The notes beneath the pieces are model-generated. The model was given only the letters and a program-made list of their open reading frames with translations. It was not told where the DNA came from and searched no databases. A stretch of DNA of 64,000 nucleotides from Stenotrophomonas sp. ZAC14D1_NAIMI4_1 (GTDB lineage: Bacteria > Pseudomonadota > Gammaproteobacteria > Xanthomonadales > Xanthomonadaceae): positions 3,500,125-3,564,124 of the forward strand of contig NZ_CP026001.1 of NCBI RefSeq assembly GCF_003086775.1. The letters run 5' to 3'. How positions within the stretch are numbered: position 1 is the stretch's first letter; each line of letters starts with the position of its first letter. The position numbers and the translations under genes were made by a program. This document shows, piece after piece, positions 42,300 to 50,396 of the stretch.

Positions 42300-43151
42300 T
42301 CAAGGCTGCGCCGGCGGGTGCGCCGGGAACAGCGTGCGCAGCGCCTGCAGCGCCGCCGGGTGGTAGATCGTGCCGTGGGTTTCCTGCGGGAACGGCTGAT
42401 AGTCGACCTGCAACGAGGGCGAGGCGCCGTGCAGCAGCGTGCTTAGTTGCCGCGCAGTCTGCGCCAGCTCCGGCTGCCCGCTGCTGGCCAGGAACACGCG
42501 CGGCGTGGCCTTGGCCACCGCCGGCAGCAGCTTCGGTGCCGAGGCCAGCAGCGCGCCCTTGTTCCACCACAGGCTCGGGTCCAGTGCGATGTAGCTGTTG
42601 AACAGGGTCGGTTCCTGCAGCAGCGTTTCCACCACGAACAGGCCGGCCAGCGATTCGCCGATCAGGGCGCGCTCGTCGGTGGTCGGGTAACGCTGGCGCA
42701 CCTGCGGCATCAGTTCATCGCGCAGGAAGGCGCGGTAGGCCGCCGAGCCGCCGATGCGTGGTGCGATCTTCCTGTCCTCCGGGTCGCTGCTGGGGCCGGT
42801 CATATCGCGGCGGCGCTCGGTGTTCTCGATGCCCACCAGCAGGAACGGGCGCATGCTGTCGTTGCCGCTCAGCACCTGCACCAGGCCGGCCACGTGCAGG
42901 AAGTCCTCGCCAATGCCACCGTCAGGCATGTACAGCACCGGCAACGGTGTCTTCGGGTCCAGGCCCCAGGGCTGCGGACGGTACACGTTGATGCGGCGGG
43001 TTTCGCCCAGCGCCTTCGATTCGAGGGTGAAGGTTTCACCGATCACCAGCGGCGTGGCCGGCGCTGCCTGTGCAGCCGGTGCCGGCTCGGCAGCCCACAG
43101 CGGCGTAGCAGCGACGGCGGACAACAACAGCGACAGCACGATCAAGCGCAT
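42300..43151 (-). CDS. Secreted alpha/beta hydrolase, paralogue of the next gene
   Basis: 283 residues. Signal peptide to about PLWAA (21). The domain has LPVLYMPDGG, nucleophile elbow IGESLAGLFVVE (GxSxG) and a C-terminal His in FPQETHGTIYHPAAL. Same PF00756-type fold as the gene just downstream but without a lipobox, so likely periplasmic. The paired esterases probably arose by duplication. ATG 43151 is used because it puts the signal peptide at the start; a longer frame begins at 43184. Confidence 0.85.
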   Translation of the reverse strand: MRLIVLSLLLSAVAATPLWAAEPAPAAQAAPATPLVIGETFTLESKALGETRRINVYRPQPWGLDPKTPLPVLYMPDGGIGEDFLHVAGLVQVLSGNDSMRPFLLVGIENTERRRDMTGPSSDPEDRKIAPRIGGSAAYRAFLRDELMPQVRQRYPTTDERALIGESLAGLFVVETLLQEPTLFNSYIALDPSLWWNKGALLASAPKLLPAVAKATPRVFLASSGQPELAQTARQLSTLLHGASPSLQVDYQPFPQETHGTIYHPAALQALRTLFPAHPPAQP

Positions 43152-43252
43152 GGAGCAACCCGTCCTGGGAAAGATGCCGAGCATAACGCGCTCTTGGCAG
43201 CGATGGCGCTGTGCGATGCTACCCTGCATCGTTTCCTACAAGGAGTTGGAAC

Positions 43253-43360
43253 ATGGGTGGATTCAGCATCTGGCATTGGCTCATCCTTCTGGCGGTCATC
43301 CTGATCCCGCTCGGCATCGCCGGCGTGATCGCAGCGATTGTTCTCAACCGACGCAAGTAG
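43253..43360 (+). CDS. 35-residue single-helix membrane peptide resembling the TatA N-terminus
   Basis: Reads MGGFSIWHWLILLAVILIPL then GIAGVIAAIVLNRRK. A strong AAGGAG (43240-43245) precedes the ATG by seven bases. The first residues FSIWHWL closely match the start of xanthomonad TatA (from memory), but the protein ends right after the hydrophobic segment with a basic NRRK tail. The stop codon TAG is part of the GTAG head of a SMAG palindrome. Too short for the usual gene finders. Codon use and RBS make it a credible gene; function unknown. Confidence 0.65.
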   Translation: MGGFSIWHWLILLAVILIPLGIAGVIAAIVLNRRK

Positions 43361-43421
43361 ATCCACGCCATGCGTGGATGACGTGACCGACGCAAGTAGA
43401 TCCACGCCATGCGTGGATGAC
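43347..43421. repeat. Direct duplication of micropeptide 3' end plus SMAG element
   Basis: A 36-bp sequence, ACCGACGCAAGTAGATCCAC and onward to GCGTGGATGAC, occurs at 43347-43382 and again, identical, at 43386-43421 (period 39). It holds the last codons and stop of the micropeptide gene and a GTAG-headed palindrome. Confidence 0.92.
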
Positions 43422-44028
43422 CTGCCACGCGACATCCCCCGGTAGAGCCGAGCCCACGCTCGGCTGCCGTTGGCGCAGCAACAATCGCCGCACCTCTGTC
43501 GCATCTGCACTGAAAATCAGCCGCCAGACGCGCTCGCCCGACCGCCTTCGAAAGAAATATTGAAGCCAGCCATACACGAGCAGCTTCACACCGAATGGCC
43601 CGCACACTGCGATTTACGCCATTTCTCAGCGCGATCCGCCACGCGTTCCAGTAGATGCGTCGCGTCCTGTCGTTTGCTGCGCCAAACGCGCCTGCGACAA
43701 TAATTGTAAGCACCTGCACTCGGCGGAGTTTCAGAAAACTCCGATTGAAATCCAGGCGCGGGCGTAACCAACATGCTGCGCCACCGACAACGGGTGGCAC
43801 CGGGCCTGCAAGCCCGGGGAGACAAATCGCATGTTGTTTGCGCTCACCCGTCGGCACTGTCTCCGGACCGTGCCGGCGGGTGATCCGTCGGCCTTTATGG
43901 CGGGCGGTGCGTGGGGGTCTTTGGACCCGCCGGTAAATTGCGATTTGTCTTCCGGGCTTGCAGCCACGTACCGTCCGCCACCCGCATCCGCGCGGTGGCG
44001 TTTCCGCCCTAGTGCCGAGGAAAACGAG
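43361..44028. other. 668-bp intergenic region: SMAG repeats, low-similarity stretch, inverted-repeat element
   Basis: Begins with the duplicated SMAG at 43347-43421 and another GTAG-headed palindrome at 43442-43468. The part 43470-43800 is less GC-rich and has no convincing gene; two short minus-strand frames that overlap near 43590-43607 could be a frameshifted remnant. From 43806 to 43963 is the inverted-repeat-bounded element described separately. Confidence 0.7.
43806..43963 (+). ncRNA. Candidate structured RNA or cruciform element upstream of an orphan gene
   Basis: Outer arms 43806-43831 and 43939-43963 are inverted repeats differing by one base and one indel over 25 bp (CTGCAAGCCCGG...AAATCGCA). 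Inside, 43844-43857 and 43870-43883 form a 14-bp stem with one G-T pair. A further hairpin is possible at 43899-43931 (GGCGGG/CCCGCC). The end TCTTCCGGGCTTGCAGCC and the downstream ACGTACCGTCCGCCACCC recall the C4 antisense RNA class of phages, a comparison made from memory. Strand is inferred from the downstream gene. Confidence 0.4.
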
Positions 44029-44397
44029 ATGAACCCGCGTCCGCCCCAAGCGTCCCGCTCCATCCACACCGTCGTCAACGAGGCCGCCAATGACGGCAAT
44101 CCTGCCCCCGACCTGAGCAGCTTCTTGGGATGCCTCAAACGCATCCGCGATGGAGACGCCGCCGATGGCCTGTGCTGGCCGGAACCGAAGCTGCTGCCCG
44201 GCCGCGCGCAGGATCTCGCGCGTGTCGAGCGCGCCGCCGTCGGCATGCTCACCGTGGCGGAAATGCTGCACGCCGCCGAACGTTGCCGCGTGCTGGCAAC
44301 GCCTGATCGGCACCTGGATGAGGGCGTGGTGGACGGCATGTTGCTGGCCTGCCGCGGCCTGGCCGAACTGGTGTGCCGGGATATCCGGCCGCAGTAG
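44029..44397 (+). CDS. Small protein of unknown function, possibly DUF3077/DUF6124-like
   Basis: 122 residues from ATG 44029, preceded by GAGG. No signal peptide. An N-terminal disordered part is followed by two helical blocks (ARVERAAVGMLTVAEMLHAA, and DEGVVDGMLLACRGLAELV). Small helical orphans of this layout with a conserved structured 5' region are common in Pseudomonas; the relationship is a guess. The frame is open back to 43831, through the inverted-repeat element, but coding there is unlikely because of that structure. Confidence 0.65.
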   Translation: MNPRPPQASRSIHTVVNEAANDGNPAPDLSSFLGCLKRIRDGDAADGLCWPEPKLLPGRAQDLARVERAAVGMLTVAEMLHAAERCRVLATPDRHLDEGVVDGMLLACRGLAELVCRDIRPQ

Positions 44398-44475
44398 CCG
44401 CATCGCCATCGCACGCCGGCCCCTGCGTGGGCCGGACCGATGTACAGTCAAGTCGTCAATTACAAGGAGGTTCGC

Positions 44476-44793
44476 ATGTTGAATGCACTGATCATCGCCG
44501 CACTGGCCGCGGGCCCGGCCTCATCCTCGCCGTACGCCGATTGCGTGCTGGCCAACATCCAGCCCGGCCTGAGTGACCGTGCCGTGCTGCTGGTGCAGCA
44601 TGCGTGTGCCGCGAAGTACCCAGCCAGTTACGCCGACGCGATTGAGCTTGAGCGCCGACACAGTTCCCAGCGACAGGCACAGTTCGATGCGGATCATGCT
44701 GCGGCGGCGCGGTCTGCCAATGCGGCGGCGGCTGCCGCGCAGGCGGCGGCAGATCGCAGTGCGGCGCAAACCAAGGGTGCCGACCCGAAGTAG
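44476..44793 (+). CDS. Small exported Ala-rich protein
   Basis: 105 residues. An AAGGAGG site lies six bases before ATG 44476. A short hydrophobic signal (MLNALIIAALAAGPASS) is followed by a segment with two cysteines (DCVLANIQPGLSDRAVLLVQHACAAKYP) that could form a disulphide, then an Ala/Gln-rich helix. Function not recognised. It follows the 122-residue gene by 78 bp with a small hairpin between (GGCCC-N-GGGCC near 44420). Confidence 0.7.
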   Translation: MLNALIIAALAAGPASSSPYADCVLANIQPGLSDRAVLLVQHACAAKYPASYADAIELERRHSSQRQAQFDADHAAAARSANAAAAAAQAAADRSAAQTKGADPK

Positions 44794-44908
44794 GCCACGT
44801 TGCATCGGTGGTCAATCAGGCCGGATGGGTCCGCGCTGACGCACGGACAACATCATCAAGCGGTGTTGCGCAGCCGATTGCCGCGCAACGCTGAAGCCTG
44901 GCGCGGGC

Positions 44909-45394
44909 TCAACCCGCCGAGCAGGCGACGTCCATCACCGCGGCATTCAGTGTGCCCGCATGCACCGGCACAGGATCGAGCGGCCTGGGTTCGCCCCCGA
45001 GATACTCGTTGTCTGCGCTGAGTTCCAGACTCGAGAGATGCGCCACGGTGTGCTTCTTGCAGTCATAGCGCGATCGGACATCCATGTATCGGGTCCGGGG
45101 GTGAACCTTGAGATCGTCGGGTACGGTATCAAGCACCTGGCGGATCGACAGCGTGACGGTGTCACCCTCACGCCGCAGCTTCTGCTGCCTGTCGATATAG
45201 GTCTTGGATGACGCACTGCTGCCCAGGTAGTACCAGCGTTCTGGTGGATTGACTCCGTCTGCTCTTGCTGATGCCGGCGTCGCCACATTCCCCTGCGTTG
45301 CGCCCGATTTTTCGGCTGCCTGGACCGACGTAATACCCAGAGCCACCGTGGCAACAAGCATGGCGCCAACGCGCTTCAATTCAACAAACGTCAT
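44909..45394 (-). CDS. Exported protein, surface-adhesin E-like domain
   Basis: 161 residues. Signal peptide to about SVQAA (27). The mature part has WYYLGSSASSKTYIDRQ, RYMDVRSRYDCKKHTVAH and a C-terminal VMDVACSAG, with two cysteines likely bridged. This order (Trp-Tyr start, YDC, final Cys) matches small adhesin-E-type proteins of proteobacteria. Function in this organism is unknown. Convergent with the preceding small-protein gene. Confidence 0.7.
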   Translation of the reverse strand: MTFVELKRVGAMLVATVALGITSVQAAEKSGATQGNVATPASARADGVNPPERWYYLGSSASSKTYIDRQQKLRREGDTVTLSIRQVLDTVPDDLKVHPRTRYMDVRSRYDCKKHTVAHLSSLELSADNEYLGGEPRPLDPVPVHAGTLNAAVMDVACSAG

Positions 45395-45742
45395 GTAATT
45401 ACTGCTCCTTGCTACGACATGGGGGGCGCAAGTATGCCGTTCGACCGAGCCGCGATTTCCACTCTCGCCTGAATAGCCTGCCTTTCGACTTCGCGGCGCG
45501 GATTGATCAATCTGCGCAATAGCAGATCAGCGCCTCATGGCATCCGGGCTACGCTTCTTTGCGCCGCTCGACGGATGTGATTCAGAGCGCGACCAACCGA
45601 CACCCTCACGAGGCTCTCTCCGTGCTCAATCGCGCCTGCCTGCTCGGCACCTTGTTGCTGGCTGCTGGGTCATCCTTGGCCAAGCCCAGCACTGAGCGTG
45701 TGGCATGAGCAGCCGGGCGACCCAGAAGGGCGTTTGCGGAGC
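45395..45742. other. Gene-free stretch upstream of the adhesin-E-like gene
   Basis: 348 bp between the adhesin-E-like gene start and the tRNA-Lys terminator. It should hold the promoter of the minus-strand gene. No SMAG palindrome, hairpin element or credible ORF is seen; base composition is lower in GC than the surroundings around 45460-45560. Confidence 0.5.
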
Positions 45743-45770
45743 AAAAAAAAGACGCCCAAGGGCGTCTTTT
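45743..45770 (-). terminator. Intrinsic terminator of tRNA-Lys
   Basis: On the minus strand AAAAGACGCCC-TT-GGGCGTCTTTT makes an 11-bp stem with a 2-base loop and runs into eight T residues. It begins about 13 bp after the tRNA 3' end. Confidence 0.93.
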
Positions 45771-45782
45771 CTTTGAATGCAT

Positions 45783-45858
45783 TGGTGGGCCGTGATGGAT
45801 TCGAACCATCGACCAAAAGATTAAAAGTCTTCTGCTCTACCGACTGAGCTAACGGCCC
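45783..45858 (-). tRNA. tRNA-Lys (anticodon TTT)
   Basis: 76 nt with encoded CCA. The acceptor stem GGGCCGT pairs with ACGGCCC. The D arm has AGCTCAGTCGGTAGAGC, the anticodon loop CTTTTAA gives TTT, and the T arm has GGTTCGAATCC. A strong terminator follows. No integrase or att-like duplication is next to it. Confidence 0.97.
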
Positions 45859-45926
45859 GTGCATGCCCTGCCTTTCGGCGGGGTCGGCATTTTAACCTAC
45901 TTTGATGGCTGGGTGGGAAGGCAAAA

Positions 45927-46092
45927 GCGTGCGAACCAACGGTTCGCACCTACCACAGCACACCGGTAGCGCCGGGCCATGCCCGGCGGAGGGCGTGCGA
46001 ACCAACGGTTCGCACCTACCACAGCACACCGGTAGCGCCGGGCCATGCCCGGCGGAGGGCGTGCGAACCAACGGTTCGCACCCACCGAGAGC
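45927..46092. repeat. 66-bp tandem repeat with two palindromes per unit
   Basis: Units start at 45927, 45993 and 46059 (the last partial). Each has GTGCGAACCAACGGTTCGCAC and GCGCCGGGCCATGCCCGGCG palindromes. The first palindrome recurs once at about 58884. It lies downstream of queC and upstream of tRNA-Lys. Confidence 0.92.
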
Positions 46093-46116
46093 CGGTTCGC
46101 ACCCACCGGGGGGCGG

Positions 46117-46782
46117 TTACGCGTACAGCGTCGGGTCGGCTACGCCGGCGTCCGTGAAGCCCTGCGCGCGCAGGCGGCAGGCATCGCAATGGCCGCAGGC
46201 GGCGCCATTGGCGTCGGCGTTGTAGCAGGACACGGTCAGGCCGAAATCCACGCCCAGGCGCACGCCTTCAGTGACGATCTGCGCCTTGCTGAGGAACTGC
46301 AGCGGTGCGTGCACGGTGATGCCCGCCCCTTCCACGCCCGACTTGGTGGCCAGGTTGGCCAGCGCCTGGAAGGCGGCGATGAACTCGGGGCGGCAATCCG
46401 GGTAGCCCGAATAGTCCACGGCGTTGACGCCGCAGAAGATGTCGTTGGCACCCAGCACTTCGGCCCAGCCCAGGGCCAGCGACAGCATGATGGTGTTGCG
46501 CGCCGGCACGTAGGTGACCGGGATGCCCTCGCCGCCCGCTTCGGGCACGTCGATGTCATCGGTCAGGGCCGAGCCGCCGATGCTGCGCAGGTCCACGTCC
46601 ACGGTCTTGTGGGCGATGACGCCCTGGGCCTTGGCCACGCGCACGGCGGCGTCCAGCTCGGAGGTGTGGCGCTGGCCATAGCGCACGCTCAGGGCATGCA
46701 CGGCAAAGCCCTGTTCCTGGGCCATGGCGATGACGGCGGCTGAATCCATGCCGCCGGAGAGAAGCACGACTGCCTTCTTCAT
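46117..46782 (-). CDS. queC: 7-cyano-7-deazaguanine synthase QueC
   Basis: 221 residues. The PP-loop ATPase motif SGGMDSAAV is at the N-terminus, and the C-terminal zinc site uses four cysteines in SCYNA...CGHCDAC. It converts carboxy-deazaguanine to preQ0 with ammonia and ATP in queuosine synthesis. ATG 46782 (MKKAVVLL) is the family start. Next to queE upstream (78 bp), forming a queuosine pair at the end of the Tol-Pal cluster. Confidence 0.96.
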   Translation of the reverse strand: MKKAVVLLSGGMDSAAVIAMAQEQGFAVHALSVRYGQRHTSELDAAVRVAKAQGVIAHKTVDVDLRSIGGSALTDDIDVPEAGGEGIPVTYVPARNTIMLSLALGWAEVLGANDIFCGVNAVDYSGYPDCRPEFIAAFQALANLATKSGVEGAGITVHAPLQFLSKAQIVTEGVRLGVDFGLTVSCYNADANGAACGHCDACRLRAQGFTDAGVADPTLYA

Positions 46783-46860
46783 GGGTAAAACATCCGGTTG
46801 GGAGGGGAAAGCCAGCACGCTGTCCCGCGCCGGAACTACATCAGGGCACCACGCCCAGGC

Positions 46861-47562
46861 TCATCGGCCCGGCTCGTCGTTCCACAGAATCTTGTGCAGC
46901 TGCATCTGGAACCGCACCGGCAGCCGGTCTTCGACGATCCAGTCAGCCAGCTGGCGCGCGGTGATCTCGCCCTTGCTGGGCGAGAAGAACACGGTGCAGC
47001 GCTTCACCAGGTCGTGCTCAGCAAGCATGCCCTTGGCCCAGTCGTAATCCTCGCGGCTGCAGATGACAAACTTGATCTGGTCGCGGGCGGTCAGCAGCGG
47101 CAGGTTTTCCAGGCGGTTGCGCGCGGCTTCGGCCGACCCCGGGGTCTTGATGTCGACCACGCGGGACACGCGCGGGTCGACCGCGCTGACGTCCAGCGCG
47201 CCGGAGGTTTCCAGCGAGACGTCCATGCCGGCATCGCACAGCGTCTGCAGCAGCACCAGGCAGCGCTTCTGCGCCAGCGGCTCGCCGCCGGTCACGCAGA
47301 CATGGCGCACGCCCTGGGCCAGCACCTCGGCCACGATGTCGTCGATATCCCACCAGGTGCCGCCGTGGAAGGCGTAGGCCGTGTCGCAGTAGTTGCAGCG
47401 CAGCGGGCAGCCGGTCAGGCGCACGAACACGGTCGGCCAGCCGGCGGTATCGGCTTCGCCCTGCAGCGAGGTGAAGATCTCGGTGATCTTCAGCCGGGGC
47501 AGCGGCGACTGCACGATCTCGCTGGGGGTAGCGACGGCGTTGGACGGGGTAACGGCGGTCAT
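46861..47562 (-). CDS. queE: 7-carboxy-7-deazaguanine synthase QueE
   Basis: 233 residues, radical SAM enzyme. The 4Fe-4S cluster motif is CPLRCNYCDTAYAFHGG (CxxxCxxC), with SAM-binding VTGGEPL. It rearranges carboxytetrahydropterin to CDG, the step before QueC. An N-terminal stretch rich in Thr/Pro precedes the LKITEIFTSLQGE start of the domain. ATG 47562 is used; earlier codons belong to the SMAG-containing spacer. Confidence 0.94.
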   Translation of the reverse strand: MTAVTPSNAVATPSEIVQSPLPRLKITEIFTSLQGEADTAGWPTVFVRLTGCPLRCNYCDTAYAFHGGTWWDIDDIVAEVLAQGVRHVCVTGGEPLAQKRCLVLLQTLCDAGMDVSLETSGALDVSAVDPRVSRVVDIKTPGSAEAARNRLENLPLLTARDQIKFVICSREDYDWAKGMLAEHDLVKRCTVFFSPSKGEITARQLADWIVEDRLPVRFQMQLHKILWNDEPGR

Positions 47563-47616
47563 GGCAAACAATTCTTCAGGGGACGGGCGACCGATTTGTC
47601 GTCGCCGGAAACGAAA

Positions 47617-47642
47617 GCAGCCGAGCATGGGCTCGGCTCTAC
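47617..47642. repeat. SMAG palindrome between cpoB and queE
   Basis: GCAGCCGAGCATGGGCTCGGCTCTAC, the minus-strand form of a GTAG-headed element, lies 30 bp after the cpoB stop and could reduce read-through or stabilise the cpoB 3' end. Confidence 0.8.
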
Positions 47643-47672
47643 AGGGCACCCATTGTACGCCCGGTCAGCGGA

Positions 47673-48491
47673 TCAGCGGATCTGCCGACCCAGGCGGATG
47701 GACTGCAGGCGGTCCTGCGCGGTGCGCGCGGCGTCCGAGCCCGGGTACTGCGCCACGACGGTTTCCAGGGTCTGCTGGGCCTGGTCGACCTTGCCTTCGC
47801 CATACAGCGAGAGGCCAACCTTGAGCAGGCCGCCGGGGGCCTTGTCGTGGGTGGGATAACGCGAGAGCAGTTCGCGGAACTGGGTCTCGGCCATCGGGAA
47901 ATTGCGGGTGGCGTAGTAGCTCTCACCCAGCCAGTACAGCGCGTTGGGGGTGTAGACGCCGTTCGGGTACAGCTCCAGGAAGCTCAGGAACAGCTGCGCC
48001 GAATCATCGTACTTGCCGGCCTTCAGCGCATCGAAGGCGACGTTGTACGAGGTGCGTTCGTCACCGGTGGCCGCCAGGCTGCCCGGGTCGCCATGCACGG
48101 AAGGCGGCCGCTCGGAAGTGGCCGCTGCAGTGGGCTGCGCCGGGGCCGCGGGGGCCTTCGACGGGGTTGCCGGAACGGGCGGCAGGGCGGGCGCTGCATT
48201 GCCCCCTTCCAACCGGTTCAGGCGGCCGTCCAGATCCAGGTACTGGTCCTGGGAGGACTGCTTGAGCTGGGCGTTTTCGTGCTGGATCTGCTCGAGGGTC
48301 GACTGCAGGCTGGTGACCTGCTGGCGCAGCTGGTTGATCTGGTTCAACAGGTCCTGGTTGGCACTGTTGTTGTACATCTGCTGCTCGAGGGAACCGACAC
48401 GGTCGGCCAGGCTCTGCCGCTGTGCGTGCGCCGGTGCGGCAGCCACGAGGGCTGCCGCAACGACCAGCATCAGTTTGATGCCAATGCGCAT
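47673..48491 (-). CDS. cpoB: Cell division coordinator CpoB (YbgF)
   Basis: 272 residues. Signal peptide to about PAHAQ (24), then an N-terminal coiled coil (about 28-90; QQMYNNSANQDLLNQINQLR) for trimerisation, a Pro/Ala linker and C-terminal TPRs (YNVAFDALKAGKYDDSAQLF, YWLGESYYATRNF). In E. coli CpoB links Tol-Pal to PBP1B during division, and PBP1B is also encoded in this window. It is directly downstream of pal (3 bp gap), last of the tol operon. Confidence 0.95.
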   Translation of the reverse strand: MRIGIKLMLVVAAALVAAAPAHAQRQSLADRVGSLEQQMYNNSANQDLLNQINQLRQQVTSLQSTLEQIQHENAQLKQSSQDQYLDLDGRLNRLEGGNAAPALPPVPATPSKAPAAPAQPTAAATSERPPSVHGDPGSLAATGDERTSYNVAFDALKAGKYDDSAQLFLSFLELYPNGVYTPNALYWLGESYYATRNFPMAETQFRELLSRYPTHDKAPGGLLKVGLSLYGEGKVDQAQQTLETVVAQYPGSDAARTAQDRLQSIRLGRQIR

Positions 48492-48494
48492 GGA

Positions 48495-49013
48495 TTACTG
48501 CGCGGTGTAGACGATTTCGACGCGACGGTTCTGCGACCAGCAGGACTCGTTCGACTCGGTGCAGACCGGACGCTCTTCACCGTAGGACACGACGGTCAGC
48601 TGCGAAGCCGAGCCACCGTTGGCCTGCAGGGCCGAGTTGACGCCGTTGCCACGACGCTCGCCCAGGGCCTGGTTGTACGCGCGCGAACCGCGCTCGTCGG
48701 TGTGGCCCTGCAGGGTGATGCGCGAGGACGGACGGTCACGCAGGTACTTGGCATGGCAAGCCATGATCGCCTGGAATTCCGGCTTCACGTCTTCCTTGTC
48801 CAGATCGAAGTAGACAACGCGCTGACGCAGGCAGGCGTCGGTGTCCAGGTCGCCCGGGCCGTACAGGCCGGAGGTGGACGGACCGGTCGGGGCGGTGGTC
48901 GAGGTGCCGGTGTCAACCGGGGCTGCCGGCTCTTCCTTCACCTTCTTCGAGCAACCGGCCAGGACGGCCACAGACAGCAGGGAAACAAGCAGAACGCGGG
49001 TGGACTTGTTCAT
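48495..49013 (-). CDS. pal: Peptidoglycan-associated lipoprotein Pal
   Basis: 172 residues. Lipobox SVAVLAGC (Cys 21) anchors it in the outer membrane. The OmpA-like domain has VVYFDLDKEDVKPEF, LQGHTDERGSRAYNQALGERR and NRRVEIVY, with the usual Asp and Arg that bind diaminopimelate. It ties the outer membrane to peptidoglycan and to TolB. ATG 49013 (MNKSTRVLL) starts the signal peptide. Between tolB and cpoB. Confidence 0.97.
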   Translation of the reverse strand: MNKSTRVLLVSLLSVAVLAGCSKKVKEEPAAPVDTGTSTTAPTGPSTSGLYGPGDLDTDACLRQRVVYFDLDKEDVKPEFQAIMACHAKYLRDRPSSRITLQGHTDERGSRAYNQALGERRGNGVNSALQANGGSASQLTVVSYGEERPVCTESNESCWSQNRRVEIVYTAQ

Positions 49014-49076
49014 GGCAATACCTTTGTGGCTCCTAGGCCGATGAGGGGTCAATACAGCGAAAATATTAACACTCTT

Positions 49077-50396
49077 TTAGCGCTGGGTACGGTATGGCGA
49101 CCATGCCGGTTCGCGCACATCACCATCGGCCAGCACCAGGCGCTGGCGGACACGCCCATCCGCCGAGACGGCATACAGCACGCCACGGCCACCTTCGCGC
49201 GCGGCGTACAGCACCATGCTCGCGTTCGGGGCGAAACTCGGCGACTCGTCCAGCGAGCCCACCGACAGCGTGTTCCAGCGCGCGGAGCCCAGCGAGCTGT
49301 CCATCACCGCGATCTTGTAGCTGTTGCCCGAGCCCTGTGCCACGGCGATCTTCTTGCCGTCGTAGGACACCGAGGGCTTGGCGTTGTAGTTGCCCTGGAA
49401 GGTCACGCGCTCGGCACTGCCGCCGCCGGCGCCCACCTTGTAGACCTGCGGACGGCCGCCGCGGTCGGAGGTGAAGTACACCGCGCTGCCGTCCGGGGCC
49501 CAGGTCGGCTCGGTATCGATGGCGAAGTGGTTGGTCAGCTGGGTCAGCTGCTTGCTGCCCAGGTCCATCACGTAGATTTCCGGGTTGCCCGAACGCGAGA
49601 GGGTCAGGGCCAGCTTGCGGCCGTCCGGCGAGAAGGCCGGGGCGCTGTTGATGCCGCGGAAGCTGGTGACCAGCTCACGGGCGCCGGTGGAGATGTTCTG
49701 GATGTAGATGGCCGAGTTGCCACGCTCGAAGCTGACGTAGGCCAGCTTGCCGCCATCCGGGCTCCACGACGGCGACAGCAGCGGCTCGGCCGAGCGGACG
49801 ATGGTCTGCGGGTTGTAGCCATCCGAATCGGCGACCATCAGCGCATAGCGCATGGCATCGCCCTTGCCGCTGGCGGTGACGTAGGCGATGCGGGTCCAGA
49901 AGGCACCGCGCACGCCGGTGATCTTCTCGTAGATGGCGTCGGCCATCTGGTGGGCCACATCACGCATGGCGTTGCCGCGCGCGGTCATGGCCAGGCCCAG
50001 CAGGCGCTCGCCCTTGGGCACGTCGAACAGTTCGTACTCGACGCGGTAGGCGCCGGCACCGGCGTCCATGACACGGCCGACCACGATGTAGTTCTGCTTC
50101 AGCGCGCGCCAGGTCGGGAACTGGATCTCGCCGCCACGGGTCGGCTTTTCCACGATCTGTGCTTCGGGCAGCGTGCGGAACTGGCCCGAACGCTCCAGGT
50201 CGGCGCGGACGACGCCGGCCACATCGGTCTGCGGGGCGCCGGCCGAACCCTGGTAGGGCATGGGCACGACGGTGATCGGCAGTGCGGAGGCATTGCCGCC
50301 GATGATGTCGATATCCAGCCCCTTCTGCTGCGCGAAGGCAGCGAAAGGCAGCAAGAGGGCCGCAAACACGGCAAGCCAGCGAGGCATCTTCTTCAT
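49077..50396 (-). CDS. tolB: Tol-Pal system protein TolB
   Basis: 439 residues. Signal peptide to about FAAFAQ (22), an N-terminal alpha/beta domain (GLDIDIIGG, VRADLERSGQF) and a C-terminal six-bladed propeller with repeats such as PSWSPDGGKLAYVSF, PAFSPDGRKLALTL and PTWAPDGSAVYFTSD. It binds Pal and TolA in the periplasm. ATG 50396 (MKKMPRWLA) gives a proper signal peptide. A 179-bp gap from tolA suggests its own promoter. Confidence 0.96.
   Translation of the reverse strand: MKKMPRWLAVFAALLLPFAAFAQQKGLDIDIIGGNASALPITVVPMPYQGSAGAPQTDVAGVVRADLERSGQFRTLPEAQIVEKPTRGGEIQFPTWRALKQNYIVVGRVMDAGAGAYRVEYELFDVPKGERLLGLAMTARGNAMRDVAHQMADAIYEKITGVRGAFWTRIAYVTASGKGDAMRYALMVADSDGYNPQTIVRSAEPLLSPSWSPDGGKLAYVSFERGNSAIYIQNISTGARELVTSFRGINSAPAFSPDGRKLALTLSRSGNPEIYVMDLGSKQLTQLTNHFAIDTEPTWAPDGSAVYFTSDRGGRPQVYKVGAGGGSAERVTFQGNYNAKPSVSYDGKKIAVAQGSGNSYKIAVMDSSLGSARWNTLSVGSLDESPSFAPNASMVLYAAREGGRGVLYAVSADGRVRQRLVLADGDVREPAWSPYRTQR

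Noticed and set aside
45783..46116. Genomic island or prophage attachment at tRNA-Lys
   Set aside because: No integrase gene, no direct repeat of the tRNA 3' end, and the neighbouring repeats are SMAG-type palindromes.
46783..46860. preQ1 riboswitch upstream of queC
   Set aside because: The 78-bp spacer shows no pseudoknot-like fold or preQ1 consensus, and queC/queE are adjacent in the same direction.
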